Assembly: GCF_900100495.1 (NCBI RefSeq)
Contig: NZ_FNCT01000003.1
Span: 292,295 to 356,294 of the forward strand
Source: Pseudomonas benzenivorans
GTDB taxonomy: Bacteria > Pseudomonadota > Gammaproteobacteria > Pseudomonadales > Pseudomonadaceae
Direction of reading: 5' to 3'
DNA length: 64,000 nt
Each line of letters opens with the position of its first letter. Position 1 is the first letter of the stretch. Of this stretch, positions 1 to 8,491 are shown piece after piece. Both the position numbers and the translations under genes were made by a program. Below the pieces are notes generated by a model, which did no database searches, was not told where the DNA came from, and worked only from the letters and a program-made list of their open reading frames with translations.

Positions 1-2
1 CC

Positions 3-275
3 TACCGCGCCGGCACCTGGATCGACGCCGACGGCCAGGCCCAGGCGCTCGGCCAGGCGGACATCGAGATGACGCCCACGCACCACAGCCGGGTCGCCGA
101 CCGCCGCCTGCCGACCGGCTGGAGCCTGCGCATCCCGGCCAAGGGCCTGGCCATCGACACCCTGCCGCTGCAGGAGCAGGCCTGGATGGCCACGCGCTTC
201 CCCTACTGGGAGGGGCCGATCCGCTTCGCCGGCAGCCACCAGGGCGTCGGCTACCTGGAAATGACCGGTTATTGA
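3..275 (+). CDS. AttH/CrtC-like lipocalin-fold hydrolase, C-terminal part only
   Basis: Only the last 90 codons are in the window, so the start and any signal peptide are outside. The visible end carries a pattern typical of the AttH / carotenoid 1,2-hydratase-like family: an aromatic stretch around FPYWEGPIRFAG followed by a terminal GVGYLEMTGY. In that family this forms the last strands of a double lipocalin-like barrel. Members are often exported and encoded next to an ABC exporter related to LolCDE/MacB, which would lie upstream of the window. The substrate is unknown. Family assignment is by motif only and is moderately secure. Confidence 0.6.
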   Translation, partial: YRAGTWIDADGQAQALGQADIEMTPTHHSRVADRRLPTGWSLRIPAKGLAIDTLPLQEQAWMATRFPYWEGPIRFAGSHQGVGYLEMTGY

Positions 276-336
276 GGACGAGCAAATTGGCGCCAATGGC
301 AGGCTGTGTCGCGGCAGGAATGATCTGGCGCTTTCC

Positions 337-393
337 GTGGGAGCGGCCGGGCGTTGAGCCGACAGTTCATGGTTGACGCGACACTGGCTGAGC
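337..393. repeat. Dispersed intergenic element, copy 1 (partial)
   Basis: The segment starts GTGGGAGCGGCCGGGCG, continues through GAGCCGACA and TGGTTGAC and ends near TGGCTGAGC. The same landmarks in the same order (GCCGGGCG, GAACCGACA, TGGTTGAC, TGGCTCAG) occur at about 9781-9838, next to a second GTGGGAGCGGC copy at 9697. The two copies differ at many positions. This looks like a non-coding repeat family of the REP/MITE type. The mobility agent is not visible. Confidence 0.5.
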
Positions 394-451
394 GCGGCGG
401 CTGAAACAGCAAATGGCTGGGTCGAGGTCTTCCGCCAGCCTTGACGCGTCG

Positions 452-481
452 CCCAAGCGCCGCCGCGAAGCGGCGCTTGGG
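452..481. terminator. Perfect 12-bp hairpin downstream of the small membrane protein gene
   Basis: Arms CCCAAGCGCCGC (452-463) and GCGGCGCTTGGG (470-481) are exactly complementary around a 6-base loop. The hairpin lies 10 bases past the stop of the minus-strand gene at 491-703, where a terminator is expected. No T-run follows on either strand, so a role in transcript-end protection or as a plain repeat is equally possible. Confidence 0.45.
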
Positions 482-490
482 TGGACGATC

Positions 491-703
491 CTACTGCCGG
501 TCCGACTGTCCGAACGCTTCGCGTGCGTGATGCACCAGGGCGTCGAGCACCAGCCAGGTCGCCAGGAAGGCGATGCATTCCAGGGCGAAGCTGCCGAACT
601 TGTAGAACAGCTCGGCGATCACGAACGAGGTGGCGAGCACCGGAATCTGCTCCAGCAGCAGCTGCCGCCTCGGAATTGCCCGCATCAATGTGTACATGGT
701 CAT
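491..703 (-). CDS. Small hypothetical membrane protein (70 aa)
   Basis: A 70-residue protein with a short basic N-terminus and one long hydrophobic stretch (about residues 18-58, enough for one or two membrane segments). No named family is recognised. The start is supported by AAAGGAGAATG just before the ATG. The gene lies directly downstream of the large BNR protein gene on the same strand, with 37 bases between, so co-transcription is likely. A 12-bp hairpin follows its stop. Function unknown; it could help anchor or process its neighbour, but nothing in the sequence shows that. Confidence 0.6.
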   Translation of the reverse strand: MTMYTLMRAIPRRQLLLEQIPVLATSFVIAELFYKFGSFALECIAFLATWLVLDALVHHAREAFGQSDRQ

Positions 704-740
704 TCTCCTTTGACTCGATCAGGGAGGTGCGCGGCCGGCC

Positions 741-3700
741 TCAGAAGCGCACCGATTCGATGCGGTACCAGACCTGCCAGTCGCCGAGGGCTTCCGGATC
801 GCCCGGGCCCTGGTCGGCGGGGCCATAGCGGCCGACCCAGGTCTCCGGCGGGCCGTTGAAGATGCGCCGGTAGCGGCTCAGCGGATCGTCGGGGTCGAGC
901 AGGTCCTGCTCCACCGGCAACAGCGAAAGCGTCATGCGGTCCTCCTCGGCGACGAAGCCGTCGAACAGGCAGGCGTCGATGACCTGCTCGTTGCAGCCCG
1001 GCCAGTCGCCGATCTTGTAGGAACCGCAGTCAGGCAGGCGGCGCAGATGCCGGCGGCAGGCGTCGCCGTTGAAGCCCACGCAGGCGTTGAACTGGAACTC
1101 GCCGCGGCCCTTGATCCAGGGGTCGTGGTCATCCAGCAGGCGGACCTTCTCGAGGACCACCCTGATCCGCGACACCGGGTGCAGCGCCTTGGCCCGGCGC
1201 AGGCGCAGCTCGAAGGTACTGCCGCCGATGATCCGTCCGCCCTGGCGCTGCATCACGCTGAAGCGCTGGTTGCGCCCATAGGGCACGTTGTGCGTGCCAC
1301 GCACGCTGAACAGCGCCTGCAGCTTGCCCTTGGCGGGGATCTCGATGCCGCGCAGTTCGGCGACCTTCTCCGCGTCGAATTCGTACAGCCGCGAATGGTC
1401 CAGTTGCTGCCACAGCTCCTTGGGCACGTCCTGGGGCTGGTCGCCGGGCTTGACGTACCAGTCGCCGAGGAACTCGCCGTCGCGCAGCGGCACCAGGCTG
1501 ACGCCGTGCAGGGCCCGGTCCGGATCGCGCAACTTGAGCGTCGGCACCAGCATGCCGATCACCCCCTCGGAGAAGTCGTCCGGGCGGATGACGATGTCGA
1601 TCAGGTCGGCCACCTCGCGCGCGTTGTGGAAGTTCAGCGCCACCAGCCGGGCGGCCGGCCGCGGCCCCGGCGAATCGATCACGTGCAGGTTCTTCAGGCC
1701 CACGCGCTTCTCGTTGCGGTGCAGGGTTTCGACGTTGGTCTCGGCGGTGGTGATCGGATCGTCGCTGCTCGACACCACCCCCAGCAGGCAGCTGTGGGTC
1801 GCCGCGCCGGCCGGCACCGAGAAGTCCCAGGAGACGATCACCGGGCGGTTCGGCTCGAGCAGGGCGATGGTCTGCGCTGGGCCCACCGGTTGCCAGTCCA
1901 GCGTCGAGCTGAGGTTGAAGGCCGGCGGCACCAGCGCGTTCGGCAGGTTGGGCAGGCCGGCCGCGGCATCGGCGAAGAACAGCCGTACGCTGACGTCGTT
2001 GCTGCTCTGGTAGCCGCGGTTGTGCACCTGCAGGTAGACGCGGTTGAGCTCGCCGCGGTGCGGGTCGTCGTGGATTACCTCCTCGTCGAACTCCACCCCG
2101 TCGAACAGTGCATCGGGCGAATAATAGGGCGCCACCTCGACCTTGATGTCCGGGCTTTCCCAGTGGCCGACGGTGTCGCTCGGGTCGGTCGGGTTGGGCA
2201 GGCCGGAGGGCGTGGGGAAGCGCTCGCCGGTGTCGAGCACGCTGTCGCGCAGGTAGAGGTCGACCGTGGGCTCGATGTTCGCCGGGGCGATCGAGACCTT
2301 GTACATGCCGCGGCCGAAGGTGGCGGCCACCAGCAACTGGTCTTCCGGGTCGACTATCAGGTCGGCGATGCTGACGTTGGGGATGCCGTTGTCGAACGCC
2401 TCCCAGCTCGCGCCGCCATCGGTGGTGCGGAATACCCCGACGTCGGTGCCGACGTAGAAGGTGTTGGCGTCGTTGGGGTCGAAGGCCGCGGCGTTGACCG
2501 TGCCGTCCGGCAGGTCGCCGCTGATGTCGCTCCAGGCGTTGCCGCCGGTGCTGCTGAGGAACACATGGCTGGCCGCGCCGCCGGTGCTGCCGCCGTAGAC
2601 CGCCAGCACGCGATCGGCGTTGCTGTCGCTGACCACCAGGTCCTTGCAGGTGCGCGCCGGCAGCGGCGCGGCGGTCTTGTCCGCCCAGGGGTTGGTCGCG
2701 CCGGCGTCGTCGCTGCGGATGATCATCCCCGACGAGGTGGCGGCGTAGACCCGATTGGGGTTGGAGCGCGCCACGGCGATGGAGGTGACCGAGCCGCTCA
2801 GGCTCTGGCTGGACTGCACCCAGGGCGTGGCGCAGCCATCGGTGGTGCGGAACACCATCTGCGTGCCGGTGAACAGGCGGTCGGGGTTGTTCGGGTCGAG
2901 GGTGATCACCCCGGTCCAGGGATTGCTGCCGCTGAGGCCGCTGGTACAGACCACCCAGCTGCCGCCGCCGTCGGTAGTCTTGCGGATCCCGGTGTTCTGG
3001 GTCTCGGCGTACATGGTGCGCGGGTTGCTCGGATGCACGACGAAGTAGCCGCCATCGGCGCCGAGCAGTTTCTTCCAGGTCAGGCCGCCGTGGGAGAAGT
3101 TGGTGCCCTGGTCCTGGGTGCCGCCGCCGACCACGGTGCCGATGCTGTCCCAGGCGCCGACGTCGTAGAACTGGGTGATCACCAGGCCGTCGCTGACCTT
3201 CTCGAAGGTGGCGCCCTTGTTGCTCGAGCGGTAGAGTCCGCCGTCGTTGCAGGAATAGACGACCGAGGTCGAGGAGGGCGCGAACACCGCCCGGTGGTGG
3301 TCGGCGTGCAGCCCGGCGAGGTTGGCCCAGCTGGCGCCGCCGTCGCTGCTGCGCTGGTACTCGCCGGCGCCGCCGGCGAGGAGGATGTCCTCGTCGTCCG
3401 GCGCTACCGCGACCAGGTTGCACCAGGCGTGGTAGCTGACCCCGCCGTGGCTGCCGGCCAGGGTGGTCCAGGTGCTGCCGCCGTCGTCGCTGGTGTAGAG
3501 GGTGCCGCTGCGCTTGGCGACCAGGAAGTCGCTGCCGTGCGCGCCGTTGACGCCGATGGCCAGGCGCACCCAGTCGGCAGCTGCTCCGGTCGGGCCGTTG
3601 TTCAGCAGGTTCCAGCTCGCGCCGCCGTCGATGGTCTTGTAGATACCGTCATTGCGCACGTTGATATAGAGGACGTCGCCGTTGCCGGCGTCGATCACCG

Positions 3701-4418
3701 CGTCGCTGATCTGCCCGGCGCGCAGGGTGGTCCAGCTGGCGCCGCCGTCGGTGGAGCGTTCGAAGCCGCTGTTGCCGGCCACGTAGACGGTGTCGGCATC
3801 GGTCGGCGAGACCAGGCACTGCGCCACCCGGCGCGAGACCAGGGCGCTGTGCTGGGTCCAGCTGGCACCGGCGTCGGTGGAGGCGAACAGCCCGGCGCCG
3901 GCGAAGCCCGGGCCGTAGCCGGGGGTCCACTCGCCGGTGGCGGCGTAGATCACGTTGGGGTTGCTCGGGGCGATGGCCAGGGCGCCGATGGCCAGCGACT
4001 CCTCGGTGTTCCACAGCGGGTCCCAGGATTCGCCGCCGTTGCTGCTCTTCCACACCCCGCCGCTGGCCGCCCCGGCGTAGACGATCTGCGGATTGCTCGG
4101 GTGCACGGCCAGGCACTTGACCCGGCCGTTGATGTTGCGCGGGCCGATGGTCACCCAGGGCGAGCCGGCAGCCGGAGGTTCGGCATAGGCGGCCAGGTGC
4201 TTGGCGAGCTTGCGCTGGCGCCCGACCATCTCGCGCTTCTTGTCGAGGGCGCGCTTGAAGATCCGCCCCATGGTCTTGTCGTCGGCCTCGCGGCCGTTCA
4301 GCCACCACTGGTGGCGCCACTCGAGCTTGCGGTTGCGTAGCGCGTAATCGAGCCGGTCGCTCGGCTCGCGGGTCACGTCAGTTGCGCCACCCTTGTTCGG
4401 ATAGTCGTTGGTTTGCAT
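741..4418 (-). CDS. Large Asp-box (BNR) beta-propeller repeat protein
   Basis: A 1225-residue protein. After about 75 charged, helical residues there is a run of Asp-box repeats of the form S/T-x-D/N-x-G-x-x-W; I count about 12 between residues 125 and 740 (for example STDGGASW, TTDGGASW, SSDGGASW). This is the sortilin/VPS10 and sialidase BNR architecture, which builds one or more beta-propellers. The remaining roughly 480 residues hold a CARDB/Ig-like segment (around NRVYLQVHNRGYQSSNDVSV) and a Cys-containing C-terminal module. No sialidase catalytic set was recognised. No signal peptide is visible, so cytoplasmic location or unconventional export must be considered. The start is backed by GGAGGGACC upstream. 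Likely a binding or scaffold protein; the ligand is unknown. Confidence 0.75.
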   Translation of the reverse strand: MQTNDYPNKGGATDVTREPSDRLDYALRNRKLEWRHQWWLNGREADDKTMGRIFKRALDKKREMVGRQRKLAKHLAAYAEPPAAGSPWVTIGPRNINGRVKCLAVHPSNPQIVYAGAASGGVWKSSNGGESWDPLWNTEESLAIGALAIAPSNPNVIYAATGEWTPGYGPGFAGAGLFASTDAGASWTQHSALVSRRVAQCLVSPTDADTVYVAGNSGFERSTDGGASWTTLRAGQISDAVIDAGNGDVLYINVRNDGIYKTIDGGASWNLLNNGPTGAAADWVRLAIGVNGAHGSDFLVAKRSGTLYTSDDGGSTWTTLAGSHGGVSYHAWCNLVAVAPDDEDILLAGGAGEYQRSSDGGASWANLAGLHADHHRAVFAPSSTSVVYSCNDGGLYRSSNKGATFEKVSDGLVITQFYDVGAWDSIGTVVGGGTQDQGTNFSHGGLTWKKLLGADGGYFVVHPSNPRTMYAETQNTGIRKTTDGGGSWVVCTSGLSGSNPWTGVITLDPNNPDRLFTGTQMVFRTTDGCATPWVQSSQSLSGSVTSIAVARSNPNRVYAATSSGMIIRSDDAGATNPWADKTAAPLPARTCKDLVVSDSNADRVLAVYGGSTGGAASHVFLSSTGGNAWSDISGDLPDGTVNAAAFDPNDANTFYVGTDVGVFRTTDGGASWEAFDNGIPNVSIADLIVDPEDQLLVAATFGRGMYKVSIAPANIEPTVDLYLRDSVLDTGERFPTPSGLPNPTDPSDTVGHWESPDIKVEVAPYYSPDALFDGVEFDEEVIHDDPHRGELNRVYLQVHNRGYQSSNDVSVRLFFADAAAGLPNLPNALVPPAFNLSSTLDWQPVGPAQTIALLEPNRPVIVSWDFSVPAGAATHSCLLGVVSSSDDPITTAETNVETLHRNEKRVGLKNLHVIDSPGPRPAARLVALNFHNAREVADLIDIVIRPDDFSEGVIGMLVPTLKLRDPDRALHGVSLVPLRDGEFLGDWYVKPGDQPQDVPKELWQQLDHSRLYEFDAEKVAELRGIEIPAKGKLQALFSVRGTHNVPYGRNQRFSVMQRQGGRIIGGSTFELRLRRAKALHPVSRIRVVLEKVRLLDDHDPWIKGRGEFQFNACVGFNGDACRRHLRRLPDCGSYKIGDWPGCNEQVIDACLFDGFVAEEDRMTLSLLPVEQDLLDPDDPLSRYRRIFNGPPETWVGRYGPADQGPGDPEALGDWQVWYRIESVRF

Positions 4419-5005
4419 CGTATGGTCCCTCCATGAGACTCCCTGTTCCTGACTTCAATGCATTCATACAACGCTGCGTGCTGCGCAAAAAAGCGGTGAC
4501 TCCAATAGCGTGCGCCAGACCTGAAAAGTGTCAGAGCAATAAAGCTACTAGCACTGTTGGTTGCCTGGCAGGCCTTTCATAAACAATTACGCGATAGTGA
4601 ATAGTGCGTTTCTCAATATGCTTCGGTATCGTGTAGATGCTTCCAAAGTGCCAGTATGGCGGTGGGTTGTGGATCATACTGCCAAGTGTCAACAAGATGG
4701 GTCTTGTACAACTCGAATGCCTGCTGCTGGGGCGGGGCGAACGTACCAATCATGACCGAGCCGAAGCTGAGCGCACTCAGGATCGGTGTTCGCCCAGGCG
4801 TGGCGGCGGTCAACCACCTCAGGGCGAATCAACGCTTCGGCAGGGGCGATCGGCAATCCTCCACTATGCTGATTGTTCCCCCGCTCAGGGGCTGGACATG
4901 GGATGTCTCGTGCTTGCCCGCAACGATGGATCTCATGCTCAGAAGCAAGGCCGAACTGTAGCGACAAGCCTTTTTCGTGATGATCCAACAACCGGAGCAA
5001 CCGCA
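4419..5005. other. AT-richer intergenic stretch, possibly holding a decayed minus-strand gene
   Basis: The 587 bases between two real genes are visibly less GC-rich than their surroundings. On the minus strand, 4613-4813 reads as a plausible protein tail ending AILALWKHLHDTEAY. A different minus-strand frame over 4800-4900 reads EALIRPEVVDRRHAW. Joined by a frameshift, these could be the end of a broken gene, but no family is recognised. The region must also hold the promoters of the flanking divergent genes. Confidence 0.3.
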
Positions 5006-5437
5006 ATGGGAATATTCAAAGACGGCTGGGACGCATTTGTCACGCCCGTTCGTGAGTTCAATGATGGCGATCAATCGTGTGAGGCCGAACTTCAGGCCAC
5101 CAACAATGCAACTGGGCACACTATCACCTATTACGGCTCAACCCAGAACCTGCACGGACATGCAGAAATTGACGCGCTCTACCAGTTTTTAAAATCAATT
5201 GGTTGGAACGTCGCAAACTTTAACGGCTATACGCTCACGATACACTGCACGGCGAAGCCCTGTTGTAAATACTGTGCTTCGGTAATGGGAAATCTGGGGA
5301 TCTTTGCCACCGGCGGAACATTCAAGTCAACCAAGTCAATGGGGATTTCCTACGCCCTGCCTTATGAAGTTCGGAATTTTCTAAGAAATATTCTCGTCGT
5401 GACAAATGAAACGATACTTTCAGAGTTAAGCCAGTAG
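5006..5437 (+). CDS. Free-standing cytidine-deaminase-fold protein
   Basis: A 143-residue protein starting MGIFKDGWDAF, chosen because GGAG lies 8 bases before this ATG; the open frame continues upstream but reads as junk. It contains the two zinc-site motifs of the deaminase superfamily in the right order and spacing: HAE at 52-54 (zinc ligand plus general-acid/base Glu) and PCCKYC at 85-90 (CxxC zinc ligands). The layout recalls the deaminase domains found at the ends of polymorphic toxins and their orphan relatives rather than housekeeping Cdd, TadA or ComEB. There is no secretion module, signal peptide or recognisable immunity gene beside it. Its codons are clearly AT-richer than its neighbours, which suggests horizontal acquisition. 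Substrate (nucleotide, RNA, DNA or a small base) unknown. Confidence 0.6.
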   Translation: MGIFKDGWDAFVTPVREFNDGDQSCEAELQATNNATGHTITYYGSTQNLHGHAEIDALYQFLKSIGWNVANFNGYTLTIHCTAKPCCKYCASVMGNLGIFATGGTFKSTKSMGISYALPYEVRNFLRNILVVTNETILSELSQ

Positions 5438-5785
5438 TTGCGTAATCGCCTCCCACGCGACTGCCTGATTGCGAGGCTGCCGGCCAATCGGTTGCAGCCG
5501 ATTGGCGCGGCGATTCGCTGCCCATCCTGGGTCTGCAGGGGAGCACAGTTCGGCGGTCGCAGCGAACCAGGGTGGCTGCTCAAGGTCGGCGGTAGCCATT
5601 CTCGCCAGAGCGCATTCGGCCGCCGGGGTTGGTCCGCGGCGACAGCGTCCCGAAGCCGGGCTCGTCAGGAAGAGGGGAGAGGTCGTCGAAAATTAAATGA
5701 TGGACATAATCCAATCGTTTATATTATGGTCGAAATATTAGTGGTTGGCGGCCCTTCGCGCCGGCCCTATCACCGGAGCCAGCCC
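5438..5785. other. Intergenic region with a hairpin and candidate operator/promoter
   Basis: No gene is supported in these 348 bases. A perfect hairpin with arms GCCAATCGG (5483-5491) and CCGATTGGC (5498-5506) may end the deaminase transcript. From about 5690 the sequence turns AT-rich before the transporter gene and contains an inverted pair, GACATAAT (5703-5710) and ATTATGGTC (5723-5731), that could be a promoter-overlapping operator. Confidence 0.4.
5703..5731. promoter_or_regulatory. Candidate operator upstream of the Bcr/CflA transporter
   Basis: GACATAAT and ATTATGGTC form a near-perfect inverted repeat (one extra base in one arm) separated by 12 bases, in the AT-rich stretch 55 bases before the transporter start. 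The arrangement fits a dimeric repressor or LysR/MarR-type site over a promoter. No regulator gene is adjacent, so the cognate factor is unknown. Confidence 0.3.
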
Positions 5786-6994
5786 ATGCCCGACCATTCC
5801 GCGCCATCCCGAACCCTCTTGCTAATCCTGGTCGCGCTGACCGCACTCGGGGAGATCTCGACCCAGTTGATCATCCCCAGCCTCGGCCTGATCGAGCGGG
5901 TGCTGGCGGCCCAGCCGGGCAGCGCTATCCTGGCGCTGTCGGCCTTCGTCGCGGCGTTCGGCCTCGGCCAACTGCTGCTCGGGCCGCTGTCCGACCGCAT
6001 CGGTCGCCGCCCGGTGTTGATCGCCGGCCTGTCGCTCTATCTGCTGGCCAGCCTGTGGATGCTGCTGGCCGGCAGCATCGGCGAGTTCATCGCCGCGCGG
6101 GTGCTGCAGGGGCTCGGTGCTTGCGCCGCGCTGGTGCTGGCACGCGCCATCGTCCGCGACGTGTGGCAAGCCCAGGCCGGGCCGGCCCTGGCGCTGACGG
6201 TGATCGGCATGCTCAGCGCCATCGCCGTGGCGCCGATGATCGGCGGGCTGCTGACCGCCCATGCCGGCTGGCAGGCGCCGATCCTCCTGGCGTTGCTGAT
6301 CGGCTGCGGCGCCTTGCTCGCGGTGCTGGGGCTGTACCGGGAAAGCAACTGCCACCTCGACCCGGCGGCCGGGCAGCTGCGCAGCCTGGCGGGCAATTAC
6401 GCCGATCTGCTCAAGTCGCGTTCCTTCCAGGCCCTGGCGCTGACCCTGGCCTGCACCTATGGCGCCATGTTCGCGGTGATCGCCGGCTCCTCGGCGGTGT
6501 ATATCGGCCTGCTCGGGCTGAGTGCGGCCCAGTACGGCATGACCTTCGGCGCCATCGTCTCCGGGCTGATCGGCGGCGCGCTGTTCACCCAGCGCATGAT
6601 CCTGCGCCTGGGCCCGGAGAAGATCGTCGCCATCGGCGTCGCCCTGGTGCTCGCCGGCGCCATCGCCACCCTGGCGATCCATCAGCTGTTCGGCCTGTCG
6701 CTGCTCGGCCTGTCCGTGCCGCAGGTGCTGGTCACCCTGGGTGGCGGCATGCTGTTGCCGGCCGCGGTGGCCGGCGCGGTGATCCCCAACGCCCAGCGGG
6801 CCGGGTTGGCGGCTGGCTTCATGGGCTTCGCGCAGATGGCCGGCGCGACCTGCAGCGGGCTGCTGCTGGGCATGCTGCAGGATGGCACGGCGGGGCCTAT
6901 GGTGATTGTTCACGGGGGCTTCGCCATGGCCGCCTTCGGCGCCTTCCATCTGCGGCGCCCGCGCCCCGTGGCCAGCGCGGTGCTGGCCCGGTAA
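5786..6994 (+). CDS. MFS drug-resistance transporter, Bcr/CflA family
   Basis: A 402-residue integral membrane protein with about 12 hydrophobic segments. It shows the major-facilitator loop 2-3 signature GPLSDRIGRRPVL and a Bcr/CflA-like segment around RVLQGLGACAALVLARAIVRD (helix 4 and following loop), as in proton-coupled drug exporters such as Bcr, CflA and CmlA. The start at the ATG of MPDHSAPS is preferred because it precedes the first membrane helix directly; the weak CGGAG is 8 bases upstream. The open frame runs further upstream but is not protein-like. It is followed 30 bases later by the lipoamide dehydrogenase gene. The substrate cannot be read from sequence. Confidence 0.85.
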   Translation: MPDHSAPSRTLLLILVALTALGEISTQLIIPSLGLIERVLAAQPGSAILALSAFVAAFGLGQLLLGPLSDRIGRRPVLIAGLSLYLLASLWMLLAGSIGEFIAARVLQGLGACAALVLARAIVRDVWQAQAGPALALTVIGMLSAIAVAPMIGGLLTAHAGWQAPILLALLIGCGALLAVLGLYRESNCHLDPAAGQLRSLAGNYADLLKSRSFQALALTLACTYGAMFAVIAGSSAVYIGLLGLSAAQYGMTFGAIVSGLIGGALFTQRMILRLGPEKIVAIGVALVLAGAIATLAIHQLFGLSLLGLSVPQVLVTLGGGMLLPAAVAGAVIPNAQRAGLAAGFMGFAQMAGATCSGLLLGMLQDGTAGPMVIVHGGFAMAAFGAFHLRRPRPVASAVLAR

Positions 6995-7024
6995 CCGCCT
7001 TCAGGCATTTCGAGGAGCGACTGC

Positions 7025-8424
7025 ATGAGCAGCTATGACGTGGTGATCATCGGCGGCGGGCCGGGGGCTACAACGCCGCCATCCGCGCCGGGCAACTGGG
7101 CCTCAAGGTGGCCTGTGTCGAGGGCCGCGAAACCCTCGGCGGCACCTGCCTGAATGTCGGTTGCATGCCGTCGAAGGCCCTGCTGCATGCCTCGGAACTG
7201 TACGAGGCGGCGCGGGATGGGGAGTTGGCCAGCCTCGGCATCGAGGGCACGCCGACCCTCAACCTGGCGCAGATGATGAGGCAGAAGGACGCCAGCGTGA
7301 CGGCCCTGACCAAGGGCATCGAGTTTCTCTTTCGCAAGCACAAGGTCGAGTGGCTCAAGGGCTGGGGCCGCCTGAACGGCCCGGGGCGGGTGACGGTGAC
7401 GCATGCCGACGGCAGTCACAGCGAGTTGCAGGCCAAGGGCATCGTCATCGCCACCGGCTCCGAGCCCACGCCGCTGCCGGGGGTGGCCATCGACGACCGG
7501 CGCATCCTCGACTCCACCGGTGCGCTGGCGCTGGCCGAGGTGCCCGGGCACCTGGTGGTGATCGGCGCCGGGGTGATCGGCCTGGAGCTGGGCTCGGTCT
7601 GGCGCCGCCTGGGCAGTCGGGTGACGGTGGTGGAATACCTCGAGCGCATCTGTCCGGGACTCGACGAGGAAACCGCCAAGACCCTGCAACGCAGCCTCAG
7701 CAAGCAAGGCATGCAATTCAGGCTCGGCACCAAGGTCAGCGGCGCCAGCGTCACCGCCGCGGGCGTCGAGCTCAGCCTGGAGCCGGCGGCCGGCGGTGGC
7801 GCCGAGCAGCTGCAGGCCGACTATGTGCTGGTCGCCATCGGCCGCCGCCCCTACACCGCCGGCCTCGGCCTGGAGAGCGTCGGCCTCGCCGCGGATAAGC
7901 GCGGCATGCTCGACAACCAGCAGCAGCGCAGCGGCGTGCCGGGCATCTGGGTGATCGGCGACGTGACCGCAGGACCCATGCTCGCGCACAAGGCCGAAGA
8001 CGAGGCCATCGCCTGCATCGAGCGCATCGCCGGGCATGCCGCCGAGGTCAACTACGGGGCGATCCCCAGCGTCATCTACAGCAAGCCGGAGGTGGCGACG
8101 GTCGGCCAGAGCGAGGAGCAGCTCAAGGCGCAAGGACGCCCCTACAGGGTCGGCAAGTTCCCCTTCAGCGCCAACAGCCGGGCGAAGATCAACCACGAGG
8201 CCGAGGGCTTCGTCAAAGTGCTGGCCGACGAGCGCAGCGACCAGATCCTCGGCGTGCACATCGTCGGCCCCGGTGCCAGCGAGCTGATCGGCGAATACTG
8301 CGTGGCCCTGGAGTTCGCTGCCAGCGCCGAAGACATCGCGCTGATCTGCCACCCGCACCCGACCCGATCGGAGGCCCTGCGCCAGGCGGCGATGAACGTG
8401 CATGGCTGGGCCATGCAGGCCTGA
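7025..8424 (+). pseudogene. lpd: Dihydrolipoyl dehydrogenase (Lpd3-like), frameshifted near the 5' end
   Basis: This FAD-dependent enzyme reoxidises dihydrolipoamide in 2-oxoacid dehydrogenase complexes or the glycine cleavage system. The ATG at 7025 starts MSSYDVVIIGGGPG, the N-terminal FAD-binding motif. The frame then shifts: the G-run at 7063-7067 has five G where six would restore the motif GGPGGYNAAIRAGQLGLKV. Downstream, the intact frame has the redox disulfide CLNVGC, the NAD-binding GAGVIGLELGS and the C-terminal catalytic HPHPT before the end WAMQA, about 466 residues in total if repaired. As written, translation from 7025 stops after about 40 codons. A start further in (7108) would lack half of the FAD site. 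Either a real mutation or a homopolymer sequencing error. Confidence 0.85.
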
Positions 8425-8491
8425 GGGCGGAGTCTGCCCCTAGGTGGTCAGGAAACTACCAGTCGCTTGCCATCGAGAAGCGACCCTTTGG

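Larger units (their letters stand above)
276..490. other. Intergenic region with a hairpin and half of a repeated element
   Basis: No coding sequence is supported here. From 337 to 393 lies a stretch beginning GTGGGAGCGGCCGGGCG that recurs in diverged form around 9697-9838, so it is part of a dispersed intergenic element. From 452 to 481 there is a perfect hairpin, annotated separately. Confidence 0.5.

Noticed and set aside
1047..4340. 1097-codon frame antisense to the BNR protein
   Set aside because: High-GC antisense shadow: Ala/Gly/Val-rich composition with no domain, while the opposite strand has clear repeats and a ribosome-binding site.
4637..5005. N-terminal extension of the deaminase frame
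   Set aside because: Residues before MGIFKDGW read as random, start without a ribosome-binding site, and the chosen ATG has GGAG at proper spacing.
8425..8460. GGGC...GCCC hairpin after the lipoamide dehydrogenase gene
   Set aside because: Only a 4-bp stem with no T-run; too weak to call a terminator.
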